Of a stretch of DNA of 64,000 bases, positions 16,919 to 25,702 are shown in pieces. The translations under genes were made by a program, and so were the position numbers. The notes below the pieces were generated by a model. That model saw only the letters and a program-made list of their open reading frames with translations. It was not told the DNA's origin and did not search any database. Positions within the stretch are counted from its first letter, which is position 1, and each line of letters starts with the position of its first letter. This stretch comes from Poseidonibacter lekithochrous. GTDB taxonomy: Bacteria; Campylobacterota; Campylobacteria; Campylobacterales; Arcobacteraceae. The stretch is taken from positions 1 through 64,000 of the forward strand of contig NZ_JAHKQT010000032.1 of assembly GCF_018861145.1 (NCBI RefSeq). The letters run 5' to 3'.

Positions 16919-18793
16919 TTAATTTTTTGAAATTATATCGTTTTTAGGTGTAAGGTAGTTTAATTTAATTAGATTTTGTATAATTTCTTTAAATACAGGA
17001 ACTGCAGATGATGATGCGTATCGATAATACCAATACTTTCCTGTAGAATTTGGATTCATTACAGTAACTCCAATTGTATAAGAATTTTCTCCATCACTAA
17101 CAAAACCAAAAAATGAAGAAATATATTTTTTTAGATATCTTCCTCCTCTTGCAATTTGTGCAGTTCCTGTTTTTCCACCTATTTCTAAACCTTCAATTCT
17201 TGCTGCTTTCCCTGTTCCTTCTTCAACTGTTTGTATTAAAAGTTGCTTCATTTTATTTGCAGTTTCTTTAGAAATCACTTTCTCTGGTTTATTATCATAG
17301 GCTTTATATTTACTGTCATTATGAGATAAGTGAGAAACAATCTTTGGTGTGGACATATATCCTTCACTACTAAAAACTGTATAAGCTTTCATCATTTGCA
17401 TAAAAGTTGCTGTAATACCTTGACCATATGAATCTGTAGCTTTAAAAATATTATCTTCTTTATCTCTATCCCCAGCTGAATATTGTCTTATACTATGGAT
17501 TACACCTTTTTTTTCATATGGTAAATCTATTCCTGTTTTTCTTGCTAATCCGAATCTTTTAAATCCTTCATAAAATTCAGGACCTGTAAGTCTTTGGGCA
17601 ATTTTTAAGGTACCAATATTTGAAGAATAAATTACTACATCTTTTAGTGTTAAATAGTGTTTTTTAAATCTATGATCATCTCCAATTGTGTATCTACCTA
17701 ATTTATACTTTCCTCTAGGGAATTCTCCTTTGCTATTAGCTTTTCCTTTTGTATTATAGGCAAAAAAGAGTTCATTTTTTTTAATTCTATTTTTATCCAT
17801 AACTAGAGATATTGATAAGGGTTTAACTATTGATCCTGGTTCAAATTGATATTCTATTGCATTTACATTTAATGATGGAATATCTTTTTGTCTAATTTTT
17901 TCTGGATTAAATCTATTAGAAGATGCAAGTGTTAATACTTCACCAGTTTTACTATTCATTATTGAAACCATTATTTCATCTGCACTCAATTTCTCTTTAT
18001 GTACATCAAGTGTTAATTCATTGTTTTTTTGAAGTTTTAATGGAATATTTAAATTTAAAGTTGCACCATCAATTCTTTTTCTAATTAATGAATTTTTATC
18101 AAAAGATATATATGATAATACATCTCTATTCCCTTGTAAAATTCCATCTTTAGATTCATTTAAAACTTTGTTATAACTTTTTTCAAGTCCTTTGATACCT
18201 TTTACTTTTGTTGTACCATTTTTACTTTCAAATTTTGATATATAACCTACAACTGGAGTTAATGTATCTTCGTATGAAAACAATCTTTTTTCTCCGCTTT
18301 CTTGAATACTTAAACCTCTAAGTATTTTTCCACCTTTAACTTTTCTTGATATAAATACATTAAGTTGTCGTAGTTTAAAAGAGAGTTCTTTTAAGTTCTT
18401 TGCAGTTCTTGAATCAATATTATAAGATAATACTAAATTTCCTGGTCGATTTTTTGCTTTTGTTAGTTTCTCTTTTAATTTTTTATAAGGAATTTTACTA
18501 TAAATTGAAAAAAGTTGTAAAAATAGCTCTTTTTTATCTTCTGCCAAGTGTCTTGTATCTATAGATGCTTTATATAGTTTTTTAGATGAAGCAATTTTAA
18601 AATTATCAGAACTAATGATATCCCCACGCACTGATAATTCTTTTTTTTCACTTTGTAATGTTGGCATATGTCTATATTCAGTTATTGTTCGGAATACAGA
18701 AATAATAAGTATTAGTAAAAATAAGAAAATAATCATAAATAATATTGCTATTTTTTTAGTTTTATTAATTTTTTCGATTTTGTTTGAAGACAT
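16919..18793 (-). CDS. ftsI: Penicillin-binding transpeptidase, FtsI/PBP3 type
   Basis: Septal peptidoglycan cross-linking enzyme of 624 aa. One N-terminal transmembrane helix (about residues 13-35) is followed by a dimerisation region (RGDIISSDN) and the transpeptidase domain with the three active-site motifs SIVK (in FEPGSIVKPLS), SSN (VIYSSNIGT) and KTG (GGKTGTAQ). I chose ATG 18793; a TTG at 18835 would add 14 residues and overlap the divergent ftsW start. FtsI works with FtsW, whose gene lies head to head only 28 bases away, which supports the FtsI call over PBP2 of elongation. Confidence 0.9.
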   Translation of the reverse strand: MSSNKIEKINKTKKIAILFMIIFLFLLILIISVFRTITEYRHMPTLQSEKKELSVRGDIISSDNFKIASSKKLYKASIDTRHLAEDKKELFLQLFSIYSKIPYKKLKEKLTKAKNRPGNLVLSYNIDSRTAKNLKELSFKLRQLNVFISRKVKGGKILRGLSIQESGEKRLFSYEDTLTPVVGYISKFESKNGTTKVKGIKGLEKSYNKVLNESKDGILQGNRDVLSYISFDKNSLIRKRIDGATLNLNIPLKLQKNNELTLDVHKEKLSADEIMVSIMNSKTGEVLTLASSNRFNPEKIRQKDIPSLNVNAIEYQFEPGSIVKPLSISLVMDKNRIKKNELFFAYNTKGKANSKGEFPRGKYKLGRYTIGDDHRFKKHYLTLKDVVIYSSNIGTLKIAQRLTGPEFYEGFKRFGLARKTGIDLPYEKKGVIHSIRQYSAGDRDKEDNIFKATDSYGQGITATFMQMMKAYTVFSSEGYMSTPKIVSHLSHNDSKYKAYDNKPEKVISKETANKMKQLLIQTVEEGTGKAARIEGLEIGGKTGTAQIARGGRYLKKYISSFFGFVSDGENSYTIGVTVMNPNSTGKYWYYRYASSSAVPVFKEIIQNLIKLNYLTPKNDIISKN

Positions 18794-18810
18794 ATTTATC
18801 CATAATGTTA

Positions 18811-18816
18811 TATAAT
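18811..18816 (+). promoter_or_regulatory. TATAAT directly before the ftsW start
   Basis: A perfect TATAAT ends five bases before ATG 18822. If it is the -10 box, transcription would begin at or within the start codon, giving a leaderless ftsW message. It lies in the 28-base gap between ftsI and ftsW. Confidence 0.4.
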
Positions 18817-18821
18817 AGAGT

Positions 18822-20069
18822 ATGTATTCTAACAAAAATAAGATTAAATCAATAAAAAATAATTTAAATTGTCAAAAAGCAGATTATCTATTGCTCATTT
18901 TAGTATCTTTACTAATCACTTTAAGTGTGGTGTTTTCATACTCTTTAAGTATTTATACTGTCGAGTATTATGGATATAGTCAATTTCATTTCTTTATTAG
19001 ACAGACAATGGTTGCTATAGTTGCAATTGCTATTATGTGGTCTTTTTCATTAATAGACCCAGATAAATTAGTTGGAAAAGTTGGGATGACACTATTTTTA
19101 CTATTCTTTTTTTTAATGGCACTAATGCCTGCACTTCCATCTTCTCTAGTAACAGCATCTGGTGGTGCTAATAGATGGATTCGATTACCAGGATTCTCAC
19201 TGTCTCCTGTAGAGTTTTTTAAAATAGGTTTTATTTATTTTTTATCTTGGTCTTTTCATAGAAAAGTTATGGATCAACCAAAAAAAATTGGTTTAAGAAA
19301 AGAGTCAATTCTTTTAGCTCCATACTTTTTAACGTTTTTTGCTGTAGTTTTTATTGTAGCTTTTTTACAAAAAGATTTAGGACAAGTTGTACTTTTAGGA
19401 ATTATTCTAGTTATATTATTGATTTTTGCAAATAGGTCTTTTAAAATCTTTTTAGTTTTAGGGGCAGGAGCACTTTTAGGTTTAGCCGGATTAATACTTG
19501 CGGCTCCTCATAGAATTCAAAGAATATATTCTTGGTGGGCAATGGTTCAAGATGGAATTCTTTCTGTGCTGCCTTCTTGGGCAGAATCTTATTTACGTAT
19601 TGATGAGTTACCTGAGCCATATCAAGTATCACATTCTTTAAATGCAATGCATAATGGAAGTTTTTTAGGCCAAGGCATTTCTAATGGGGATATTAAAGTT
19701 GGATTTCTTTCAGAAGTTCATACAGATTTTGTATTAGCTGGTATTACTGAAGAGATAGGCCTATTGGGATTAATGTGTATTGTTGGAATTATGTTTTCTA
19801 TAATTTGGCGTATATTTAGAATTAGTAGAAGAGTTAAAAATCCTATTTATCATTTGTTTACATTAGGTATTGCTTTGATGATTATAATTGCATTTTTAAT
19901 AAATTCATATGGAATATCTGGGATGATACCAATTAAAGGTATTGCAGTACCCTTACTTTCATATGGAGGATCTTCAATGCTATCTATGTCAATTGCTATT
20001 GGTTTAGTTTTATCTATTAGTAGAGTTGTAAGTGATGAAGATATAGAAATAAAAGAAGGAAAGGTTTAA
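18822..20069 (+). CDS. ftsW: Cell-division glycosyltransferase FtsW
   Basis: SEDS-family peptidoglycan glycosyltransferase of 415 aa with about ten transmembrane helices. Family signatures: GANRWIRLPGFSLSPVEFFKIGFIYFLSW, where W-I-R and the P-EF-K block are conserved, QKDLGQ with the catalytic-site Asp region, and the C-terminal PLLSYGGSSMLS. It should polymerise septal glycan together with the FtsI-type enzyme encoded divergently. No Shine-Dalgarno site is evident before ATG 18822, which fits a leaderless transcript. murG follows with one base between. Confidence 0.94.
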   Translation: MYSNKNKIKSIKNNLNCQKADYLLLILVSLLITLSVVFSYSLSIYTVEYYGYSQFHFFIRQTMVAIVAIAIMWSFSLIDPDKLVGKVGMTLFLLFFFLMALMPALPSSLVTASGGANRWIRLPGFSLSPVEFFKIGFIYFLSWSFHRKVMDQPKKIGLRKESILLAPYFLTFFAVVFIVAFLQKDLGQVVLLGIILVILLIFANRSFKIFLVLGAGALLGLAGLILAAPHRIQRIYSWWAMVQDGILSVLPSWAESYLRIDELPEPYQVSHSLNAMHNGSFLGQGISNGDIKVGFLSEVHTDFVLAGITEEIGLLGLMCIVGIMFSIIWRIFRISRRVKNPIYHLFTLGIALMIIIAFLINSYGISGMIPIKGIAVPLLSYGGSSMLSMSIAIGLVLSISRVVSDEDIEIKEGKV

Positions 20070-20070
20070 T

Positions 20071-21102
20071 ATGAAAGGAAATGTTGTAATTACAGGAGGT
20101 GGTACAGGAGGTCATTTAAAAGTTGCTGATGCTTTTATTGAGGAATTTAATAAAAGAGGTATTCCTGTTATTTTTATTGGTTCTTCTAATGGTCAAGATA
20201 AACAATGGTTTGATCAAGATAAAAGATTAAAAGCTATATATTTTTTAGATACAAAAGGTGTAGTAAATAAAAATACTTTAGGAAAAATAAGCTCTTTACT
20301 TAATATTATCTCTAAAACAAATTATTGTTTAGGCCTTTTTTCTAAATACAACGTAAAGACGGTTATCTCTGTAGGAGGCTTTTCCGCTGCAGCAGCTACT
20401 TTTGCATCTATTGTAAAACCAGGTTGTAAACTTTATATTCATGAACAAAATTCTGTAATGGGAACTTTAAATAAAGTTACATCTAGATTTGCTACTGAAG
20501 TTTTTTCTTCATTTACTAATTCATCTAAGATAAAAGATTATCCTGTAGCTCAAGAGTTCTTTGAGTTAGGACGAATTAGAGATAAGGTTAAAACAGTTGC
20601 TTTTTTTGGTGGTTCACAAGGTGCAATTGCTATAAATGATTTTGCTTTAAAAGTAGCTGTTAAATTAAATGAAATGGATATAAAAATCATTCATCAAGCT
20701 GGAAAGAATGATTATCAAAGAATAAAAGAAGAGTATGCTAAATTAAGTATAGATGCAGATATCTTTGATTTTTCTAAAGATATTCCAAGTAAAATGCAAA
20801 AAGCAGATTTTGCAGTAAGTAGGGCAGGAGCATCTACTTTATGGGAACTTTGTGCAAACTGTCTTCCTACATTTTTTATTCCATATAAATATGCAGCAGG
20901 AGATCACCAGTATTATAATGCAAAAGATTTAAAAGATAGAGGATTGTGTTTTTTACAAAGAGAAGGTGAGTTAAAAGAAGAAGACTTTTTTAATGCAATA
21001 AATAGTGATATTCATAGTATTAGTAAAAGTTTAGCTTCTTCTATTAATTCAAATGCAGTAGCTTTAATATGTAATATTATTATTCAAAATAACAAGAAGT
21101 AA
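20071..21102 (+). CDS. murG: MurG N-acetylglucosaminyltransferase
   Basis: Converts lipid I to lipid II at the cytoplasmic face of the membrane (343 aa). The glycine-rich loop GGGTGGH (about residues 9-15), [26 protein letters not shown] and the donor-site [13 protein letters not shown] are all typical. The start lies one base after the ftsW stop with an AAGGAAAGG ribosome site inside ftsW, so ftsW-murG are co-translated. The 3' end overlaps the convergent uppP gene by 39 bases. Confidence 0.96.
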   Translation: MKGNVVITGGGTGGHLKVADAFIEEFNKRGIPVIFIGSSNGQDKQWFDQDKRLKAIYFLDTKGVVNKNTLGKISSLLNIISKTNYCLGLFSKYNVKTVISVGGFSAAAATFASIVKPGCKLYIHEQNSVMGTLNKVTSRFATEVFSSFTNSSKIKDYPVAQEFFELGRIRDKVKTVAFFGGSQGAIAINDFALKVAVKLNEMDIKIIHQAGKNDYQRIKEEYAKLSIDADIFDFSKDIPSKMQKADFAVSRAGASTLWELCANCLPTFFIPYKYAAGDHQYYNAKDLKDRGLCFLQREGELKEEDFFNAINSDIHSISKSLASSINSNAVALICNIIIQNNKK

Positions 21103-21849
21103 AATACCAAAGATTATTCTATAAACACCAAAGGCTACAAATGTAAAGTTTTCAAGGAATTTTAAAAATAATTTGATTGCTAAAAAAGCTACAATAAAAG
21201 ATACAACAAAACCAACTGCAAGATTTAGTATATTTGCATTTGAAAGAAGTTCTTCATGATGCTTTAATAAATCATATGCAGTTGTAGCACACATAACAGG
21301 AAAAGCTAAGAGAAAAGAAAACTCTGCACTGGCTTTTCTATTTAATCCAACTAACATCGCTCCAATAATACTAGATCCAGCTCTTGAAGTTCCTGGAATT
21401 AATGCAAAGATTTGAGCAAAACCAATCCATACTGCTTGTTTATAAGTTGCATCTTCAACATCTAGAGTGTGAGTTTCTTTTTCATCATAAAACTTTTCTA
21501 CAATTAAAAAGATAATACCACCAATAATAAACATATAGGCAACTATTTCAATTGAAAACATCGCTTTAACTTGGCTAGAGAATATAAAACCTATAATTGC
21601 AATAGGAAAGAATGCAATCATTACTTTTGTCCATAAATCAATATGTGAAAGTGTAAACTTTGAAGGGTAAGTTAATATAACAGCTAAAATTGCTGCAAAT
21701 TGTATAATTACTTCAAATGCTTTATTAATATTATTTTGTTCAATACCTAAAAATTCACTGGCAACTATTAAATGTCCAGTTGAAGATATTGGTAGAAATT
21801 CTGTTATACCTTCAATTATTCCTAAAATTATAGTATCAAATATTGTCAT
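21064..21849 (-). CDS. uppP: Undecaprenyl-diphosphatase UppP (BacA family)
   Basis: Membrane enzyme of 261 aa that recycles undecaprenyl diphosphate for cell wall synthesis; extra copies give bacitracin resistance in other bacteria. Both signature motifs are present: [15 protein letters not shown] near the N-terminus and [15 protein letters not shown] in the middle, carrying the catalytic Glu, His and Arg/Ser residues. About eight hydrophobic helices. It is transcribed with mqnA upstream (11-base gap) and its last 13 codons lie antisense to the murG 3' end. Confidence 0.96.
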   Translation of the reverse strand: MTIFDTIILGIIEGITEFLPISSTGHLIVASEFLGIEQNNINKAFEVIIQFAAILAVILTYPSKFTLSHIDLWTKVMIAFFPIAIIGFIFSSQVKAMFSIEIVAYMFIIGGIIFLIVEKFYDEKETHTLDVEDATYKQAVWIGFAQIFALIPGTSRAGSSIIGAMLVGLNRKASAEFSFLLAFPVMCATTAYDLLKHHEELLSNANILNLAVGFVVSFIVAFLAIKLFLKFLENFTFVAFGVYRIIFGILLLVILNNNITY

Positions 21850-21860
21850 TTATGCGCCCT

Positions 21861-22508
21861 TTATTTTGTTAGTTTTAAAAAAAGTTTTAAGCTTCTCTTT
21901 TCTTTAATTCCAATTTTATAATCAATTTTTTTTAAGTATTCTATTATGTTCTTATTTGAGATACCTGTTCTTTTTGAATATTGATTCAAAATATATGTAG
22001 GTATTTTTATATGATTTTTATTAAATTTTTTTATAATATTTACTAATTGTCTTTTATTTGATGAATAACACAAAACTGCAAAGACAAAAGGTAAGTTATA
22101 TTTATCATTCCAATATTGCGCTAAGTCAATAAAATCTTTTTTTTCGTTATTATGATAATATTTTAGTGCTTTATCACCTATTAAAACTTTACCTTCTAAA
22201 TCTAATACTTTTGCTAATGCATTTGATGTATCACTTTGAAAATCTTTTTCATAATTACCAGGAATTAATAATACTGATAATACATCTTTTTTAGCAACAA
22301 TTCCTAAATTTAACTTTTTTTCATTTCTTGAAGCAATTGAAGATATAAATGCTGAATCTACTTCTCTTTTTTTAAATTTTTTATTTATTAATGATGGATA
22401 AGATTTCTTATATTCAATAATTGCTTTAGTTTGTGTTGATTTTATATTTTTTTTTATATAAATATGAAATGGTAATAAATTGATAAAATCTATTTTTGCG
22501 AATATCAT
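21861..22508 (-). CDS. mqnA: Chorismate dehydratase MqnA (futalosine menaquinone pathway)
   Basis: MqnA/MqnD-family periplasmic-binding-like fold, 215 aa, which removes water from chorismate in the first step of the futalosine route to menaquinone. Key blocks are FINLLPFHIYIK at the start, DSAFISSIASRN, VLIGDKALKYY and DLAQYWNDKYNLPFVFAVLC. It is somewhat shorter than the usual 230-280 residues and more divergent than typical MqnA, a form common in Campylobacterota. With ubiE at 6710 it covers the first and last parts of menaquinone synthesis. Confidence 0.82.
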   Translation of the reverse strand: MIFAKIDFINLLPFHIYIKKNIKSTQTKAIIEYKKSYPSLINKKFKKREVDSAFISSIASRNEKKLNLGIVAKKDVLSVLLIPGNYEKDFQSDTSNALAKVLDLEGKVLIGDKALKYYHNNEKKDFIDLAQYWNDKYNLPFVFAVLCYSSNKRQLVNIIKKFNKNHIKIPTYILNQYSKRTGISNKNIIEYLKKIDYKIGIKEKRSLKLFLKLTK

Positions 22509-22540
22509 AAAATGATGAGTCCTTTACCTTAAAATTCTTT

Positions 22541-22549
22541 TGGTATAAT
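22541..22549 (+). promoter_or_regulatory. Extended -10 promoter of moaD-moaE
   Basis: TGGTATAAT is an extended -10 element (TG, one base, TATAAT). It lies in the 70-base divergent gap between mqnA and moaD and would start transcription about 23 bases before the GTG of moaD. Confidence 0.65.
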
Positions 22550-22578
22550 AATTAAAAAACAATAAATAAGGGGTTAAA

Positions 22579-22800
22579 GTGGTTGATGTAGAATTCCTAG
22601 GACCAATTAATAAAGAGCCAATGAAAGTTGATATTTCAAACCTTTCAGAATTAAGTGAAATCTTAAAAAATGATGAACAAGTTTTAACTTGGCTAGATAC
22701 TTGTGCTGTTGCTATAAATGATACTTTAGTATCGAAAAAAGATATAGAACTTTCTCAAGGAGATAAAATTTCATTGTTACCTCCTGTATGTGGTGGATGA
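22579..22800 (+). CDS. moaD: Molybdopterin synthase small subunit MoaD
   Basis: Sulfur carrier of 73 aa with the ubiquitin-like fold and the essential C-terminal Gly-Gly (PPVCGG). Its thiocarboxylated tail gives sulfur to molybdopterin through MoaE. It starts at GTG 22579 after an AAGGGG site, and moaE follows 6 bases after the stop. The product is needed for molybdoenzymes such as the SoxC encoded at 59651. Confidence 0.92.
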   Translation: MVDVEFLGPINKEPMKVDISNLSELSEILKNDEQVLTWLDTCAVAINDTLVSKKDIELSQGDKISLLPPVCGG

Positions 22801-22806
22801 TAGAGG

Positions 22807-23256
22807 TTGAATGTGGAAAATCTAGAATTATTTGAAGGTAGTTTACCCGTTGAGAGAATCACAAATGCTTGGTATGACAAATATAGAAATTCAAATTATG
22901 GTGCAATTATTACTTTTGTAGGTGTTGTAAGAGATGAAAATAAAATTGATGGTTTATCTTTTGATATATATGAACCAATTTTAAATAATTGGTTTAATTC
23001 ATGGGAAGAAAAAGCTAAAGAATTAAAAGCAATAGTATTAATGGCTCATAGTCGAGGGGATGTATTAAATCATGAAAGTTCATATATAGCTGCAGTTTGT
23101 TCTCCCAAAAGAAGAGTTGCTTTAGAATTGATTGATGAGTTTGTTGAAGATTTTAAAGCTCAAGCTCCTATTTGGAAATACGACATTCTTAATGGAAATA
23201 GAATATATGCTGAAGATAGAAGTACTGCTATAAAAGGTTCTGGACTTTTATCATGA
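22807..23256 (+). CDS. moaE: Molybdopterin synthase large subunit MoaE
   Basis: Catalytic subunit of molybdopterin synthase, 149 aa. It contains YGAIITFVGVVRDEN, the MAHSRGDVLNHESSYIAAVCSPKR block and the APIWKYDI segment with the active-site lysine. It starts at TTG 22807 after AGAGG; GTG 22813 is an alternative losing two residues. The stop overlaps the start of the PHP-domain gene (TCATGAG). Confidence 0.93.
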   Translation: MNVENLELFEGSLPVERITNAWYDKYRNSNYGAIITFVGVVRDENKIDGLSFDIYEPILNNWFNSWEEKAKELKAIVLMAHSRGDVLNHESSYIAAVCSPKRRVALELIDEFVEDFKAQAPIWKYDILNGNRIYAEDRSTAIKGSGLLS

Positions 23257-24044
23257 GAGTAGATTTACATAACCATACAACTTTATGTAATCATGCAACT
23301 GGAACTTCTGAAGAATACATAAAAAGAGCTATTGAATTAGGAATTGATGTATATGGTTTTTCAGATCATGCACCAATGCCTTATGATCCTAAATATAGAA
23401 TGGATATATCTGCTAAACCCTTATATGAAAAAGAAATATTAGATTTAAAAGAAATATATAAAAATGATATAGAAGTTTTACTTGGCTACGAAGTAGATTA
23501 TTTAGATGGATTTATTCTAGATGAAATAGTTCATGCAAAAGTTGACTATCTAATTGGGTCTGTACATTTTTTAAAGAATAAACAAGATATGTGGGGCTTT
23601 GATAATCCGGAGTTTATAGGTGTTTATAAGTCTAAAGATATTGATACTATCTGGAGTGAATACTTTGATGCGATTGAAGCAATGGCCAAAACTGGTTTAT
23701 TTGATATTGTTGGACATTTAGATTTAATCAAAGTATTCAAGTTTTTACCAAAAAAAGATGTAAGATTATTAGCAAAAAAAGCGTTACTAGCTATAAAAGA
23801 CTCTAATATGGTCTTAGAAATTAACCCAGCAGGTTTAAGAAAACCAATAAAAGAGACATATCCATCAAGAACACTTCTTGAATTAGCTTATGAGATGAAT
23901 ATAAATATTACATTTGGTTCAGATGCTCATGCTATTGATCAAGTTGGTTTTAAATATGAAGAAGTAAGTTTATTTGCTAAAGAGATTGGATTTACTAAAT
24001 GTATGACATTTTCCAATAGAGATTCAAAATTAGTTAGTTTCTAA
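23253..24044 (+). CDS. PHP-domain histidinol-phosphatase (HisJ/HisK type)
   Basis: Metal-dependent PHP phosphatase of 263 aa, probably histidinol-phosphate phosphatase for the penultimate step of histidine synthesis. Metal ligands are visible in RVDLHNHTTLCNH, GFSDHAPM, LGYEVDYLDGF, LIGSVHFLKN, VGHLDLIKVF and the terminal GSDAHA. The GSVHFL and HLDLIKVF blocks resemble the HisJ family. It overlaps moaE by 4 bases. A general PHP phosphatase role cannot be excluded. Confidence 0.85.
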   Translation: MRVDLHNHTTLCNHATGTSEEYIKRAIELGIDVYGFSDHAPMPYDPKYRMDISAKPLYEKEILDLKEIYKNDIEVLLGYEVDYLDGFILDEIVHAKVDYLIGSVHFLKNKQDMWGFDNPEFIGVYKSKDIDTIWSEYFDAIEAMAKTGLFDIVGHLDLIKVFKFLPKKDVRLLAKKALLAIKDSNMVLEINPAGLRKPIKETYPSRTLLELAYEMNINITFGSDAHAIDQVGFKYEEVSLFAKEIGFTKCMTFSNRDSKLVSF

Positions 24045-24058
24045 ATTTTGGGTATATT

Positions 24059-24083
24059 AGGAAAAAATATACTTTTTCCTTTC
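24059..24083 (+). terminator. Candidate terminator after the moaD-moaE-PHP genes
   Basis: AGGAAAAA (24059-24066) pairs with TTTTTCCT (24073-24080) around a six-base loop and is followed by TTC. The stem is AT-rich and weak. glnA should have its own promoter in 24084-24171. Confidence 0.45.
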
Positions 24084-24171
24084 ACTTGTATACTTTTTAT
24101 ACAGTTAATTTATCTTAATTTTTATTATTTTTGATAGAATTATTAATATATAAATTCAAGGAGTTACACCA

Positions 24172-25599
24172 ATGGGTAAATTTGTTAATAATACAGAAGA
24201 GTTTTTTAAATATTGTGAAGAAAATGAAGTTAAGTTTGTAGATTTTAGATTTACAGATATGAAAGGAATGTGGCATCATATCTCGTATATGATGAGTGCA
24301 GTTACTGAAAGTCAATTAGAATTTGGTATGCCTTTTGATGGCTCATCAGTTGATGCATGGCAACCAATTAATAAATCAGATATGATTTTAAAACCAGATG
24401 TTGGAACTTCTTTCCTAGATCCATTTACTGCTGATTCTACAATCATTATGATATGTGATGTTTATGACATCTATAAAGGTGAAATGTATGAAAAATGTCC
24501 AAGATCTATTGCTAAAAAAGCATTAACTCATTTATCTGAGTCTGGTGTTGGTGATGTTGCATATTTTGGACCTGAAAATGAATTCTTTATTTTTGATGAC
24601 GTAAAAATTATTGATAATATTAATGAATCATCTTATAGAGTTGATTCTGAAGAAGGTGAATGGTCTTCATCAACAGATTATGAAGGTGGTAACATGGGTC
24701 ATAGACCTGGTACTAAAGGTGGTTATTTCCCAGCACAACCTACAGATTCGATGGTTGATTTAAGAGCTGAAATGATGTTAGTTTTAGAGCAAGTAGGACT
24801 TGAAGTAATTCTTGGACACCATGAAGTAGCACAAGCACAAGGTGAAATTGGTATTGTATTTGATGGATTAATTGAAGCTGCTGATAATGTACAAAAATAT
24901 AAGTACGTTTGTAAAATGGTTGCACATTTAAATGGTAAATCTTGTACATTTATGCCTAAACCAATGTTTGGTGATAATGGTAATGGTATGCATGTGCACC
25001 AATCAATTTGGAAAGATGGTAGAAACTTATTCTATACAGAAGGTGAATATGGTAACCTTTCTGAAATGGCTAGACATTATGTTGGTGGAGTATTTAAACA
25101 TGCTCGTGCAGTTGCTGCATTTACTAACCCTTCAACAAATTCATATAAAAGATTAATTCCTGGATTTGAAGCACCTTCAATCTTAACATATTCTTCTCAA
25201 AACAGATCTGCTTCTTGTAGAGTTCCTTATGGAGCGGGAGAAAAAGCAACTAGAGTTGAAATGAGATTCCCTGATTCATCTGCTTGTCCTTATTTAGCAT
25301 TTGCTGCAATGCTTATGGCTGGACTTGATGGAATTAAAAATAAAACTGAACCTATTGGTCCAATGGATGAAGATTTATATGAAATGCCTTTAGATGAAAT
25401 TAGAGAAAGAAAAATCCCTCAAATGCCTCATACGTTAAGAGGTTCATTAGAAGCATTAATTAGAGATAATGAGTTCTTACAACCAGTATTCACAAAAGAT
25501 ATGGTTCAAACTTATCAACATTATAAATTTGAAACTCAGGTTCACCCTGATGAAGCTAGACCAACAGCATTTGAATTTAAATCAACTTATTCTTGTTAA
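24172..25599 (+). CDS. glnA: Glutamine synthetase, type I
   Basis: Makes glutamine from glutamate, ammonia and ATP (475 aa, a dodecamer in this family). Signatures: [26 protein letters not shown], the metal site in [39 protein letters not shown] and [11 protein letters not shown]. Tyr403 in DLYEMPLDE occupies the adenylylation position of GlnE-regulated GSI-beta enzymes. An AAGGAG site precedes ATG 24172. No sigma-54 -24/-12 pair was recognised upstream. A strong terminator follows. Confidence 0.97.
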   Translation: MGKFVNNTEEFFKYCEENEVKFVDFRFTDMKGMWHHISYMMSAVTESQLEFGMPFDGSSVDAWQPINKSDMILKPDVGTSFLDPFTADSTIIMICDVYDIYKGEMYEKCPRSIAKKALTHLSESGVGDVAYFGPENEFFIFDDVKIIDNINESSYRVDSEEGEWSSSTDYEGGNMGHRPGTKGGYFPAQPTDSMVDLRAEMMLVLEQVGLEVILGHHEVAQAQGEIGIVFDGLIEAADNVQKYKYVCKMVAHLNGKSCTFMPKPMFGDNGNGMHVHQSIWKDGRNLFYTEGEYGNLSEMARHYVGGVFKHARAVAAFTNPSTNSYKRLIPGFEAPSILTYSSQNRSASCRVPYGAGEKATRVEMRFPDSSACPYLAFAAMLMAGLDGIKNKTEPIGPMDEDLYEMPLDEIRERKIPQMPHTLRGSLEALIRDNEFLQPVFTKDMVQTYQHYKFETQVHPDEARPTAFEFKSTYSC

Positions 25600-25613
25600 T
25601 CAGAAAATAAGCT

Positions 25614-25648
25614 ACAAAAAAGGTAAGTTCAATTGAACTTACCTTTTT
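25614..25648. terminator. Bidirectional terminator between glnA and pbp1A
   Basis: Bases 25620-25645 form a perfect 26-base palindrome (folding with a four-base loop), flanked by an A-run on the left and a T-run on the right. It can end both glnA and the convergent pbp1A operon. Confidence 0.9.
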
Positions 25649-25702
25649 TTATGTCTATATCTTAATAAACTTTTTAAATAAAGATAATAAAGTTAAGAGA
25701 AA

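Noticed and set aside
24045-24171. Sigma-54 promoter for glnA
   Set aside because: No GG and GC dinucleotides at -24/-12 spacing were found; the region is simply AT-rich.
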